DNA of 64,000 bases from QYQD01 sp040754095 (GTDB lineage: Bacteria; Desulfobacterota; QYQD01). The stretch spans positions 54,571 to 118,570 of the forward strand of contig JBFMFO010000007.1 in the NCBI GenBank assembly GCA_040754095.1, written 5' to 3'. The translations under genes were made by a program, and so were the position numbers. Below are positions 26,855 through 35,708 of the stretch, piece after piece; within the stretch, counting starts at the first letter, position 1, and every line of letters starts with the position of its first letter. Under the pieces are notes generated by a model. It was given only the letters and a program-made list of their open reading frames with translations. It was not told where the DNA came from and ran no database searches.

Positions 26855-28146
26855 AAGGGTAGTCTTTTTCCGGTCATAAGCTGATAACAGGTTGATCCGG
26901 TAACCGCGGGGTGTTCTCCGGCGCCAAGCACCTTGATTGTAGGATCAAGCTCAACGGCGGTATTAAGAAGGGGGATGGCCGTCTTGGCGCAACGCAGCAT
27001 CAAAGAGATCGGGTCCCTGACCAGATTTTCGAGACAATGCTTCGGCTCGCGTATAAAATTTCCATAGCTGCCTAGACAGGCACAACAATATACCATGTGG
27101 CCGGATGGGGCTATATAGATGTTATTGGCGATCAATACACCTGAGCTGTGCCGCAGATAAAATCCCTTAACCTCCCGGCAGCCATCCATGCCGACCAGAT
27201 CCAGCGGATCTACCATCAAATCCGTCACCGGGTTGAAAAAACTTCCGGATACATTTTTAATTGTATGCTTTCCCATCCTCCCGACTCTGAAATGTCCGAA
27301 TACCCTACCCAGATAGCCGATCCAGTCATTTGGAATTCCATACAGAAAAGGAGCGCTTAAGCCATACTTCCGGGTTGCCGCCCATATTCTGTCCAACATC
27401 TCCTCTACGGAACTGCCTGGCGGAGGTCGGTGGAATACGTCCACAGAGATGCAGATGCGTGTCTTCCCTCCGGCGTCTGGAGAGTTTGCATACCGGGCCC
27501 AGGCCTCGATAACTTTGTCGGCATGTTCCTTACTGACCGCGAACCGTCCGTTTGTCAATATCCATACGTCATAATCAGGCAATATGATGCGTATTTCCCT
27601 CAACAGTTTGCTTTGGAATTCCAACCTCCGTTCCTCGGACAGTTCTTTACCATTCGTCATGTTAGGCCACATGAAGAACTCCCCGCCGCTTATTCGGATG
27701 GATGGCCGACCAAAGTTGAGATTAAAAGATGAAGAATCGGTAACCCATTGTGAGGTGCAGCCGGTGCCCTGTAAGCAATCCACATAGGCGGTTTTAAGAG
27801 AATCGCTTAGCTTTTGGGGCGGCCGTTCCATCGCCTCCAGGTCTCGAAATTGCTGCGGTAGCGCGCAGCGAAACTCCCCTTTTCCAAAGAGCCTGTCAAG
27901 CTGCCTCAACACAGAAAATTGTGCTACGTGTCTTATAACCGTTATGGCATCATCTGGACTCAGCGTCTCCTGCCTCTCCGGTCCCGAGTCCGTAATGCAG
28001 TGCGCACAGCGGTCGTTGCAGTGGAAGGAGAGATATAGCTCCACCTTATCGACGGCAGGTAAAGGAATAGGGGTTCCTTCCGGTAAAGACGGCAGGATCC
28101 CCCTGCCCTTCAGTGTTTCAATAACCTTAGTGGTCAGTATCTCCAT
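26851..28146 (-). CDS. Uncharacterised radical SAM protein
   Basis: A 431-residue cytosolic protein. The cluster motif is CX3CX2C (C43, C47, C50 in FHCNDRCAHC), and SAM contact RISGGEFF follows about 100 residues later, an unusually long gap that holds a Cys-containing insert (VDCLQGTGCTSQW). The C-terminal part has YCCACLGSYGNF and GSTCYQL, possible ligands for another metal or cluster, but no full SPASM pattern. It sits between moaC and birA and overlaps birA. Not MoaA, BioB or NifB by motif. Substrate unknown. Confidence 0.7.
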   Translation of the reverse strand: MEILTTKVIETLKGRGILPSLPEGTPIPLPAVDKVELYLSFHCNDRCAHCITDSGPERQETLSPDDAITVIRHVAQFSVLRQLDRLFGKGEFRCALPQQFRDLEAMERPPQKLSDSLKTAYVDCLQGTGCTSQWVTDSSSFNLNFGRPSIRISGGEFFMWPNMTNGKELSEERRLEFQSKLLREIRIILPDYDVWILTNGRFAVSKEHADKVIEAWARYANSPDAGGKTRICISVDVFHRPPPGSSVEEMLDRIWAATRKYGLSAPFLYGIPNDWIGYLGRVFGHFRVGRMGKHTIKNVSGSFFNPVTDLMVDPLDLVGMDGCREVKGFYLRHSSGVLIANNIYIAPSGHMVYCCACLGSYGNFIREPKHCLENLVRDPISLMLRCAKTAIPLLNTAVELDPTIKVLGAGEHPAVTGSTCYQLMTGKRLPL

Positions 28147-28211
28147 GATAATACTGCGTTATCCGTGGACCAATCTGATTTTAATCTTCCAGTGTGGTCA
28201 ATCGCCCGGAC

Positions 28212-28697
28212 TTATCCCATGACCGGTCTCTTGTAGTGACCACTCTTCCCGCCTTCTTTTTCCTGGAGGCAGATGTCTGTGATGATTATTCCTCTATCCT
28301 TTGACTTACACATATCGTAGATGGTGAGAGCGGCTACAGAAACGGCAGTCAGGGCCTCCATCTCCACGCCCGTCTTGCCCTGGCTGTTGACTGTGGCCTC
28401 GATTAACACCTTATTATTTGTTTCATCCAGTGAAAAAGCAATATTTACACTGCTGATGAGTAATAGATGGCAGAGGGGGATGAATTCGCCGGTCTTTTTG
28501 GCGGCCATGATGCCGGCCACACGGGCTATTCCCAGAACATCTCCTTTATCAGCCTGTCCCTTTTTTATTAATTGCAGGGTCTCGGCGTTCACCAGTACCG
28601 AACCGCTGGCCCGGGCGCGACGACAGGTGGTTTCTTTATGGCCGACCTCCACCATAACCGCCTTCCCTTGGGCATCAAAATGGCTTAGAGGCTGCAT
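28212..28697 (-). CDS. moaC: Cyclic pyranopterin monophosphate synthase
   Basis: A 161-residue enzyme of molybdenum cofactor synthesis that makes cyclic pyranopterin monophosphate from the MoaA product. Family marks: start LSHFDAQGKAVMVEVGHKE, PLCHLLLISSV (about 76-86), EMEALTAVSVAALTIYDMCK, with the catalytic Asp and Lys in YDMCK and the segment SKDRGIIITDI. Length is normal. No moaA is nearby; mobB is 19 kb away. It starts 18 bases after dnaJ, so it is cotranscribed. Confidence 0.95.
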   Translation of the reverse strand: MQPLSHFDAQGKAVMVEVGHKETTCRRARASGSVLVNAETLQLIKKGQADKGDVLGIARVAGIMAAKKTGEFIPLCHLLLISSVNIAFSLDETNNKVLIEATVNSQGKTGVEMEALTAVSVAALTIYDMCKSKDRGIIITDICLQEKEGGKSGHYKRPVMG

Positions 28698-28714
28698 CGC
28701 CCACGACTCCTTAC

Positions 28715-29806
28715 TTATTTACGGAATATTTTCTTAAAAAATCCGGCGTGTTTTTCTGCCTCGATTTCGGCAAATTCGCATAAAATTTCTTTCTGACGGG
28801 CGGTAAGGGATACCGGCGTGTTGACAATCACCTCTATTATCTGATCCCCTTTCCCGTGCCCTTGCAAAAAGGGTATGCCCTCGCCCTTTAAGAAAATGGT
28901 TTCGCCTGATTGTATGCCCTCAGGGATAGTGACTTTTTTAGTTCCTTTCAGGGTAGGGATCTCGATCTTGTCGCCCAAGGCCGCTTGGGTGAATGAAATA
29001 GATATATGACAATAAATATCATAGCCCTTCCGTTCAAAAAAATCATGAGGCTCAACATGTAAAACTACGTACAGGTCACCGGGTGGGCCGCCTCTTTCTC
29101 CGCTTTCCCCTTCTCCCCGCAATCGAAGCCTTGATCCGGTGTCCACACCCGGGGGGATCTTAATGGCCACTTTCTTTTTGACTCGTGTCTGCCCGCTACC
29201 GGCGCAATTTTCACAGGGATTAGTGATGATGGTCCCTGCGCCGCGGCAGTGCGGGCAGGTGGTGCTGATACGGAAGAAACCTTCTGCGCGTACTACCTGG
29301 CCTCTTCCGCGGCAGGTTGGGCAGGTGCCGGGACGAGAATTCTCTTTACAACCGCTGCCTCCGCAGACCGAACAGGTTTCCAGCCTGCTTATTTCTATAT
29401 CTGTCTCCCTGCCGAAGGCTGCATCGGCAAATGAGATATTCAGATCATAGCGCAGGTCGGCCCCCGGCCTGGAAGCGGTTCGACCTTGCCTCGTAGTCCC
29501 GAAGCCGAAAAACTCCTCAAATATATCACTGAAACTGGCAAATATATCATCAAAACCGCTGAATCCCCTAAACCCGGCGCCCTGCAGCCCTTCGTGTCCA
29601 TAATGATTGTAAATTTCCCTTTTCTGGGGATCCATAAGGACTTCGTAGGCCTCAGCCGCTTCTTTGAAACGCTCTTCTGCCTCTTTATCTCCAGGGTTTC
29701 GGTCCGGATGATACTTCATGGCCAGGCGGCGATAGCTCCTTTTTATCTCCTCCTCAGAAGCCTCCCGCGGGACATTAAGTGCCTCGTAATAATCGCGCTT
29801 GATCAT
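28715..29806 (-). CDS. dnaJ: Chaperone DnaJ
   Basis: A 363-residue Hsp40 co-chaperone that stimulates DnaK ATPase. J domain 4-70 with HPD (in KYHPDRNPG), a Gly/Phe-rich linker (GFRGFSGFDDIF), then a zinc domain with four repeats CSVCGGSG, CPTCRGRG, CPHCRGAG and CENCAGSG (about residues 145-205), then two beta-barrel substrate domains. dnaK and grpE are not adjacent. It follows rpoZ by 12 bases, an unusual pairing with a polymerase subunit. Confidence 0.95.
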   Translation of the reverse strand: MIKRDYYEALNVPREASEEEIKRSYRRLAMKYHPDRNPGDKEAEERFKEAAEAYEVLMDPQKREIYNHYGHEGLQGAGFRGFSGFDDIFASFSDIFEEFFGFGTTRQGRTASRPGADLRYDLNISFADAAFGRETDIEISRLETCSVCGGSGCKENSRPGTCPTCRGRGQVVRAEGFFRISTTCPHCRGAGTIITNPCENCAGSGQTRVKKKVAIKIPPGVDTGSRLRLRGEGESGERGGPPGDLYVVLHVEPHDFFERKGYDIYCHISISFTQAALGDKIEIPTLKGTKKVTIPEGIQSGETIFLKGEGIPFLQGHGKGDQIIEVIVNTPVSLTARQKEILCEFAEIEAEKHAGFFKKIFRK

Positions 29807-29818
29807 GTCGTTACTGTT

Positions 29819-30061
29819 CTACTCTTTAACCTCTCCCTCTATCTGCAGCCCTTTTTCAACCTTTCCCAGTTCATCTACATTTTCAGGCGTAACCTTCCCT
29901 GCCGCTATCTCCCGTAGGGCCACGACGATTTCCTTATTTCTGGATTGAACCAGGGGTTGTGCGCCGCTACGTAGCTGTTGAACCCTTTTTTTCGCCAGAT
30001 TAACCAGGACAAATCGACTACTAACCTTTTTTAGACAATCTTCAACCGTAACTCGTGCCAT
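29819..30061 (-). CDS. rpoZ: RNA polymerase omega subunit
   Basis: An 80-residue subunit that helps fold and assemble the beta' subunit. It starts MARVTVEDCLKKVSSRFVLV with the family segment FVLVNLAKKRVQQL and NKEIVVALREIAAGKVT. First gene of the rpoZ-dnaJ-moaC-radical SAM-birA operon. GGATG precedes the ATG. The 5' leader has a 7-bp inverted repeat (TTTAGGC/GCCTAAA, about 30081-30099) and a good promoter at 30149-30176. Confidence 0.93.
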   Translation of the reverse strand: MARVTVEDCLKKVSSRFVLVNLAKKRVQQLRSGAQPLVQSRNKEIVVALREIAAGKVTPENVDELGKVEKGLQIEGEVKE

Positions 30062-30148
30062 GCTATATCATCCTTTCTTTAGGCATCAGGCCTAAAAAGC
30101 CTACGAACATGATTTTTGGCATCGTTATATAAAAAACATAAAACAAAA

Positions 30149-30176
30149 ATTATAATAAGTTTATTCTACTTAGCAA
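30149..30176 (-). promoter_or_regulatory. Sigma70 promoter of the rpoZ operon
   Basis: Minus strand: TTGCTA (30176-30171), 16-base spacer, perfect TATAAT (30154-30149). About 88 bases before the rpoZ ATG. Confidence 0.6.
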
Positions 30177-30247
30177 TGTTTTTTTGTTCTTTCTTTTGTT
30201 AGAATTCGGACTTACTATTATATGAAGAAATTGTAAACATAATTTGC

Positions 30248-30276
30248 TTGACGGTTGTCAAAAGAAATTTTATAAA
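30248..30276 (+). promoter_or_regulatory. Sigma70 promoter of the ffh-rpsP operon
   Basis: TTGACG (30248-30253), 17-base spacer, TATAAA (30271-30276). Transcription should begin near 30283, which rules out upstream start codons for ffh. Confidence 0.7.
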
Positions 30277-30313
30277 TACTCTTTTATGTTTCAAATCTTC
30301 AGGGAGTAGTGTT

Positions 30314-31642
30314 TTGTTTGAAAGCTTAACTGAACGCCTCAACCTCGTTTTCAAGAAGCTTCGGGGGTACGGCAAATTAACAGAACAAAATATCCAGGAC
30401 GGCCTGCGTGAAGTGCGCCTTGCCCTTTTAGAAGCTGATGTAAACTATAAAGTCGTTAAAGATTTTGTCAACACAGTTCAGCAGCGGGCTATCGGACAGG
30501 AGGTGTTGGACAGTCTTACCCCGGGGCAGCAACTTATTAAGATAGTTCAGGAAGAATTGACCGCCCTGATGGGGGGGCAGAAACAAGACATTAATTTTTC
30601 GGGGAAATGGCCGGTGTCTATCATGCTGGTTGGTCTGCAGGGTTCGGGCAAGACCACCACGGCGGGCAAGCTTGCCTTACACCTGCGGGAGAAAGGGAAG
30701 CGTCCTTATCTGGTGCCGGCCGATATATATAGGCCGGCGGCTATCGACCAGTTGCAAAAATTGGCCAATGATTTGAACATGCCCGCTTATCCGTCTGTGC
30801 CGGATATGAAACCCCTGGATATTTGCCGGAGGGCTATGACTCTGGCCAGGGAGAAGGCCTATGATACCGTCATCATAGATACAGCGGGGCGCCTGCACAT
30901 TGATACGGTACTCATGGATGAGCTTAAAGGCATCGAGGCGGCCATCGATCCTTCGGAAATTATTCTGGTAGCCGATGCCATGACCGGTCAGGATGCGGTT
31001 AATATAGCTGAGAAGTTTAACCAGGCCCTGGGGCTGACGGGTATAATTCTCACTAAAATGGATGGTGACGCCCGCGGAGGAGCTGCCTTATCTATAAAAG
31101 CAGTCACTCAGAAGCCGATTAAATTTGTTGGATTGGGTGAAAAATTAGATGCCTTAGAGCCTTTCTATCCGGATCGCATGGCCTCCCGCATACTGGGGAT
31201 GGGTGATGTCCTGACCCTTATTGAGAAGGCCCAGGCCACTCTTGATGCCAAAAAGGCCGTAGAAATTGAGAAAAAGATCAGAAAAGAGTCTTTCACCCTG
31301 GAGGACTTCCGGGATCAACTACAGCAGATAAAAAAGATGGGGACTCTGGAACAAATTATCGGCATGATTCCCGGACTAAACAAGATCAAATCATTGCAAG
31401 GATTGCGTCCGGACGAGAGCGAGTTGGTCAGGATAGAGGCTATTATAAATTCCATGACCAGGGTGGAACGATGCAATTATACAATCATAAATGGAAGCCG
31501 TAGGCGGCGCATCGCCCAAGGCAGCGGCACCTCGGTGCAAGATGTAAATAAGTTGCTGAAAAACTTCGTTCACATGCAAAAGATGATGAAAAAGCTCAAA
31601 AAGGGTGGACTGAGAAATATACAAAATCTGTTTTCGGGATAG
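30314..31642 (+). CDS. ffh: Signal recognition particle protein
   Basis: A 442-residue GTPase that binds 4.5S RNA and targets membrane proteins to FtsY and SecYEG. I choose the TTG at 30314 (MFESLTERLNLVFKKLRG): GGGAG lies upstream, the N-terminus then matches the family, and earlier codons overlap the promoter. NG domain with GLQGSGKTTTAGKLA, DTAGR and TKMDGDARGGAAL. The M domain has GMIPGLNKIKS and RVERCNYTIINGSRRRRIAQ GSG and binds RNA. First gene of a translation operon. Confidence 0.96.
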   Translation: MFESLTERLNLVFKKLRGYGKLTEQNIQDGLREVRLALLEADVNYKVVKDFVNTVQQRAIGQEVLDSLTPGQQLIKIVQEELTALMGGQKQDINFSGKWPVSIMLVGLQGSGKTTTAGKLALHLREKGKRPYLVPADIYRPAAIDQLQKLANDLNMPAYPSVPDMKPLDICRRAMTLAREKAYDTVIIDTAGRLHIDTVLMDELKGIEAAIDPSEIILVADAMTGQDAVNIAEKFNQALGLTGIILTKMDGDARGGAALSIKAVTQKPIKFVGLGEKLDALEPFYPDRMASRILGMGDVLTLIEKAQATLDAKKAVEIEKKIRKESFTLEDFRDQLQQIKKMGTLEQIIGMIPGLNKIKSLQGLRPDESELVRIEAIINSMTRVERCNYTIINGSRRRRIAQGSGTSVQDVNKLLKNFVHMQKMMKKLKKGGLRNIQNLFSG

Positions 31643-31675
31643 TAAAAACCAACAACCGGGGAGGTAAAAAATAGT

Positions 31676-31924
31676 ATGGCAGTTAGAATCCGATTGGCGC
31701 GGCGGGGAGACAAAAAAAGCCCCTTTTATCGTCTGGTAGTAGCAAACTCAGAATCGCCGCGAGATGGTAAATTTATTGATAAAATAGGCACTTATGACCC
31801 CAAGCAAACGCCTCATGCCGTCCATGTGGACGAACAAAAGTTGGCCGCATGGCTGCAGAAAGGGGCCAAGCCAACGGACACAGTAAGGAGCTTGCTTATC
31901 AGCGGCGGATTGTTAAAAAAATAA
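31676..31924 (+). CDS. rpsP: 30S ribosomal protein S16
   Basis: An 82-residue ribosomal protein of the 30S assembly core. It starts MAVRIRLARRGDKKSPFYRL, with DGKFIDKIGTYDP following, matching the family along its whole length. GGGAGG precedes the ATG. The classic ffh-rpsP-khpA-rimM-trmD order is kept. Confidence 0.97.
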   Translation: MAVRIRLARRGDKKSPFYRLVVANSESPRDGKFIDKIGTYDPKQTPHAVHVDEQKLAAWLQKGAKPTDTVRSLLISGGLLKK

Positions 31925-32008
31925 CTTCCACTTTGGACGGATACTGTATAGAATATTTTTGCAGGGCATGATCGTCGAGCGAGCCTAACGATAGGGAGGT
32001 TTGGAGAG

Positions 32009-32239
32009 ATGAAGGAATTGATCAGGTATATTGCACGCGCTTTGGTCGATAATCCGGATGCAGTGGAAGTTAATGAGATAGAGGGCGAGCAGACTTCCGT
32101 CATCGAATTGAAGGTAGCCAAGGAGGACCTGGGAAAGGTTATCGGCAAACAGGGACGCACTGCCCGATCTATGCGTACTATCTTAAGCGCTGCCTCGACT
32201 AAGTTAAGGAAGAGGTCAGTCCTCGAGATCATTGAGTAG
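32009..32239 (+). CDS. khpA: KH-domain RNA-binding protein KhpA
   Basis: A 76-residue single KH domain. The RNA-binding loop is GKVIGKQGRTARSMR (GxxG present). In Gram-positives KhpA partners KhpB in post-transcriptional control of division; here it lies in the rpsP-rimM operon as in many bacteria. GGGAGG precedes the ATG. Confidence 0.93.
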   Translation: MKELIRYIARALVDNPDAVEVNEIEGEQTSVIELKVAKEDLGKVIGKQGRTARSMRTILSAASTKLRKRSVLEIIE

Positions 32240-32246
32240 CAGGCTA

Positions 32247-32771
32247 ATGAATGAGGATTACATCCTCATCGGAAAAGTAGTTGGCGCTCACGGTGTCAGA
32301 GGACTGTTGAAGGTCTTGTCCTACACCGAATCGCCTGATAGCTTCAAGGTATTAAAAGCCGTCTGGTTGAAAGATAAAGCTGGTAGACTTCAAGAGCTTA
32401 GGTTGGAATCTGCCGGCGTTAAAGGGAAACTTATACTTCTTGGTCTATCGGGGGTGGATTCCCGCACAAAGGCGGAGTCATTTATAGATTCGGAGGTCTA
32501 TTGTCCAGGAAGGTGGCTTCGAGAGTTACCGGCTGACGAATACTACTGGCACCAGATTATAGGGTTGACGGTCCGATTAGAAGATGGGTCTGTTCTGGGA
32601 AAGATAAAGTCCATTTTTCCGACCGGCAGCAATGACGTTTATGTGGTCGAACATGGATCAAAAGAATATCTTATCCCGGCTATCAAAGACGTAGTGGTTG
32701 ATATAGACCTGAGAAATAAGATCATGACGATCCGCCTGCTGGAAGATTTGTTGAATATGAATGATATTTGA
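32247..32771 (+). CDS. rimM: Ribosome maturation factor RimM
   Basis: About 174 residues; binds S19 and matures the 30S head. N-terminal RimM barrel (YILIGKVVGAHGVRGLLKV) and a PRC-barrel (YYWHQIIGLTVRLEDGSVLG, EYLIPAIKDVVVDIDL). I prefer ATG 32247 over an in-frame TTG at 32232 that overlaps khpA. Its end overlaps trmD by 11 bases, so translation is coupled. Confidence 0.93.
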   Translation: MNEDYILIGKVVGAHGVRGLLKVLSYTESPDSFKVLKAVWLKDKAGRLQELRLESAGVKGKLILLGLSGVDSRTKAESFIDSEVYCPGRWLRELPADEYYWHQIIGLTVRLEDGSVLGKIKSIFPTGSNDVYVVEHGSKEYLIPAIKDVVVDIDLRNKIMTIRLLEDLLNMNDI

Positions 32772-33504
32772 TATCTTGACCATATTCCCACAACTGCCAT
32801 CTTCAGTCTTGGCCGAAGGTATTCTGGGCAAGGCCGTCAAGGAAGGCAAAGTCACCGTCAGAGTTATAAATCTGCGGGATTACACCACAGACAAACATCA
32901 GGTTACGGATGATCGTCCTTATGGCGGTGGTGAGGGGATGGTGATGAAGCCCGAACCGATCTACCGGGCCATCCGGGCCATTAAGACTGAAGATGCCGGA
33001 ACCAGGGTGGTTTTGCTCAGCCCGCAAGGCCGGCTTTATACACAAGTTGTAGCTAAAGAAATGAGCGCACATAGTCATCTATTCATTATTTGTGGGCGTT
33101 ATGAAGGCATTGATGAACGGATTCTTCGTTTTGTAGATGACGAGATATCCATCGGCGACTATGTCCTTTCCGGGGGAGAATTAGCTGCCTTGGTGCTCAT
33201 TGAATCGATAACCCGGCTGTTGCCGGGTGTGTTGGGTTCGCCGGATTCGGCGGCCAGAGATTCTTTTATGGACGGTCTCCTGAAGTATCCCCAGTTTACC
33301 AGGCCGCAGGTATGGCAGGGATTGGAGGTTCCGTCTGTTTTATTGTCCGGGGATCATGAAAAGATCGCTCTCTGGCGCCGCAAAGAAGCCCTGAAGCAGA
33401 CTCTGCTCAAGAGGCCGGATATGTTGAAGACCGCTGACCTGTCCGCCGGGGATCGCTGCTTGCTGGAAGAGATTGAAAGAGAGCGCAAACTGAAGGTCGG
33501 CTGA
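32761..33504 (+). CDS. trmD: tRNA (guanine-N1-)-methyltransferase TrmD
   Basis: A 247-residue SPOUT enzyme making m1G37 in tRNA, which prevents frameshifting. Knot motifs: DDRPYGGGEGMVM, LLSPQGRLYTQ, CGRYEGIDERIL and SIGDYVLSGGELAAL. The C-terminal domain GLLKYPQFTRPQVWQGLEVP is characteristic. Overlaps rimM, and its stop overlaps the next SPOUT gene by one base. Confidence 0.97.
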   Translation: MIFDILTIFPQLPSSVLAEGILGKAVKEGKVTVRVINLRDYTTDKHQVTDDRPYGGGEGMVMKPEPIYRAIRAIKTEDAGTRVVLLSPQGRLYTQVVAKEMSAHSHLFIICGRYEGIDERILRFVDDEISIGDYVLSGGELAALVLIESITRLLPGVLGSPDSAARDSFMDGLLKYPQFTRPQVWQGLEVPSVLLSGDHEKIALWRRKEALKQTLLKRPDMLKTADLSAGDRCLLEEIERERKLKVG

Positions 33505-34073
33505 TGCAAAACAAGGTTCGGGTGGACATAGCGCTTGTCCACTATCCTGTTTATAATAAAAAGGGCTCTGTTATTGCCTCAGCCGTAACTAATTTAGACT
33601 TACATGATTTAGCACGGCTGGCGAAGACTTATGATCTGGGCGCCTTCCATGTTATAACCCCGGTCAAAGAACAACAGGCTTTTATAGAGCGAATACTTGA
33701 CCATTGGCTTTTCGGCTGGGGCGGCGTGTACAATAGGGACCGGGTAGATGCCCTTAATTTGATACGGGTTAGCGGTTCCATCGAACAGGCCCGGGAAAGT
33801 ATTCAGGCCGGGACCGGCAAGGAACCCGTTGTCCTGGCTACAGGCGCCAGGGAAAGAGGACCGGCGCTTGGTATAGAAGAGGCACGGAGACTGTTAGCGG
33901 GTGATCGCCCGCTATTGTTGATCTTTGGCACGGCCTGGGGATTAGCCGGAGAGGTAATAGAACAAGCCGATTATGTTTTAAAGCCGGTACAAAAATGCGC
34001 AACCTACAATCACCTTTCTGTGCGTAGCGCCGCGGCTATTATAGTAGATAGATTTTTGGGTGACAGAGGATAG
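33504..34073 (+). CDS. SPOUT-family RNA methyltransferase-like protein (COG4752 type)
   Basis: A 189-residue protein starting on the last base of trmD. VDIALVHYPVYNKKGSVIAS and TNLDLHDLARLAKTYDLGAF open it; LLLIFGTAWGLAGEVI and LKPVQKC ATYNHLSVRSAAAI look like the SAM-binding knot of SPOUT proteins. It is found after trmD in deltaproteobacteria (from memory). The RNA substrate is unknown. Confidence 0.78.
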   Translation: MQNKVRVDIALVHYPVYNKKGSVIASAVTNLDLHDLARLAKTYDLGAFHVITPVKEQQAFIERILDHWLFGWGGVYNRDRVDALNLIRVSGSIEQARESIQAGTGKEPVVLATGARERGPALGIEEARRLLAGDRPLLLIFGTAWGLAGEVIEQADYVLKPVQKCATYNHLSVRSAAAIIVDRFLGDRG

Positions 34074-34084
34074 GGAGGTACTTT

Positions 34085-34435
34085 ATGGATGTAATGGAAC
34101 TGATTGAACGTGAACAGATGCGGGGCGATCTGCCTGATTTTAGACCGGGGGATAAAGTAAAGGTCCATGTCAAGATAAAAGAAGGCGAAGAAAAAGAGCG
34201 CATCCAGGTCTTTGAGGGGATAGTTATACGTATGCGCGGGGGCCTTGCCGATACTACCTTTACTGTGCGGAAGGTTTCCTATGGCGTGGGAGTAGAGAGG
34301 ACTTTCCTTTTACATTCGCCACGTATCGATCGTATTGAGGTCATCTCTCACGGCCAGGTACGCCGGGCAAAACTTTACTATCTCCGCAAATTGTCCGGAA
34401 AGGCGGCTCGCATTAAGGAAAAGAGGCAGGGATAG
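34085..34435 (+). CDS. rplS: 50S ribosomal protein L19
   Basis: A 116-residue ribosomal protein at the 30S-50S interface. FRPGDKVKVHVKIKEGEKER-like opening, then IQVFEGIVIRMRGG, TFTVRKVSYGVGVERTF and HSPRIDRIEVI are family signatures. GGGAGG precedes the ATG; rnhB starts 2 bases after the stop. Confidence 0.97.
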   Translation: MDVMELIEREQMRGDLPDFRPGDKVKVHVKIKEGEEKERIQVFEGIVIRMRGGLADTTFTVRKVSYGVGVERTFLLHSPRIDRIEVISHGQVRRAKLYYLRKLSGKAARIKEKRQG

Positions 34436-34437
34436 TT

Positions 34438-35079
34438 ATGCGGGAGCCTGCCTCGCCCGAATTCGAAGGAGGCGGACGTCTATTCTGGGAGAGGAAACTT
34501 TACCTTCAAGGCGTGAGGTTTGTAGCCGGGGTAGATGAGGTCGGGCGGGGACCTCTGGCAGGACCGGTGGTGGCTGCCGCTGTTATTCTGCCCCCTACCG
34601 GTGACTTTACGGGAATAAATGACTCTAAAGTCCTTTCTGCCCGCCAGCGAGCCAGTTGCGATGGTCTTATCCGTAGCCAGGCCATATCTATAGGCATCGG
34701 CGCTGTAGAGTCAGAAGAGATCGATCAGATTAATATCCTTCAAGCCACGCTTAAGGCTATGCAAATAGCCGTGGCTCAGCTCAATCCCGGGCCGGATTAT
34801 CTCCTGGTGGACGGCATTGTGCCTATGCCCGCCGCCATTCCCCAAAAAACCATAGCCCAGGGGGATTCCCGGAGCGTCTCTATCGCTGCGGCCTCCATCA
34901 TTGCCAAGGTATATCGGGATGCGCTTATGGATAGGTACCATGAGCAATATCCGGTGTATAACTTTGGCCGGAACAAGGGCTATGGCACCGGAGAACACCG
35001 CCAGGCCATTAAGAAATATGGCTGCTGCCCCATACACCGGCGGAGCTTTCGCGGTGTAAAGGAGTATGTGGTTGGATAA
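34438..35079 (+). CDS. rnhB: Ribonuclease HII
   Basis: A 213-residue enzyme that cleaves RNA in RNA-DNA hybrids and removes misincorporated ribonucleotides. Active-site motif GVDEVGRGPLAGPVVAAAV (Asp and Glu of DEVGRG) and later DYLLVDG and AAASIIAKVYRD (third and fourth acids). About 20 N-terminal residues precede the core, a little longer than usual. Ends overlapping the yraN-like gene by 14 bases. Confidence 0.95.
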   Translation: MREPASPEFEGGGRLFWERKLYLQGVRFVAGVDEVGRGPLAGPVVAAAVILPPTGDFTGINDSKVLSARQRASCDGLIRSQAISIGIGAVESEEIDQINILQATLKAMQIAVAQLNPGPDYLLVDGIVPMPAAIPQKTIAQGDSRSVSIAAASIIAKVYRDALMDRYHEQYPVYNFGRNKGYGTGEHRQAIKKYGCCPIHRRSFRGVKEYVVG

Positions 35080-35434
35080 GATACTCGCCGGCAAAAAGGG
35101 AGAGGACTTAGCCGTAACATTCCTCAGAAAAACCGGGTATGTTATTTTGGCCAGAAACTACCGGGACAGCATGGGAGAGGTGGACATTATTGCGGAAGAA
35201 AATGGAGCGCTGGTGTTCATAGAAGTTAAATCCCGTGGCTCCCTTCGGTATGGAGATCCCAAGGAGGCTATTACTGCCCACAAAAAAAGACAGTTGTCCA
35301 AAACGGCTCTGGCATTTATGAGCAAGACCGGGCTTTCCGGACAACGAGCCCGCTTCGACGTGGTGGCCATCCAATTTGCAGGTGGCCGGCCGCAATTTGA
35401 ACTTATCAAGAATGCCTTCGATGTCAGCTATTGA
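35066..35434 (+). CDS. YraN/UPF0102 family nuclease-fold protein
   Basis: A 122-residue protein of the restriction-endonuclease-like fold: GKKGEDLAVTFLRKTGYVIL, NYRDSMGEVDIIAEENGALV and FIEVKSRGSLRYGDP hold the GExD...ExK-type acids. Function is not settled in this family. Last gene of the ffh operon, overlapping rnhB. Confidence 0.88.
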   Translation: MWLDKILAGKKGEDLAVTFLRKTGYVILARNYRDSMGEVDIIAEENGALVFIEVKSRGSLRYGDPKEAITAHKKRQLSKTALAFMSKTGLSGQRARFDVVAIQFAGGRPQFELIKNAFDVSY

Positions 35435-35486
35435 GATTATAAGCATTCAGCTATCGGCGTTCAGCCGTCAGCAAGAAACCGATATA

Positions 35487-35645
35487 AGAGCCTTTTACAA
35501 AAGTCTTGTGAATAGCATTCTTGTCATCCCGGCGAAGGCCGGAATTCGGTAATTTCAAACAGACTTACATATCTCTGGACACCGGTGCCTGCCCCGGACC
35601 CCGATCCGGGGTTCACCGGTGTGACGACTTTTGCAAGAGCCTCAT
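35487..35645. repeat. Dispersed intergenic repeat C, copy 1
   Basis: Ends form an imperfect inverted repeat (GCCTTTTACAAAAGTC at about 35490; GACTTTTGCAAGAGCC at 35626). The inside holds CCGGCGAAGGCCGG, CCCCGATCCGGGG and CACCGGTGTGACG. Related copies are at 51112-51160 and 54905-55070. Confidence 0.7.
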
Positions 35646-35708
35646 AAATAAGATATTAAGCTGACTGCTGACCGCTGAGGGCTGACGGCCCGAAAGGGTT
35701 TTTACGTT

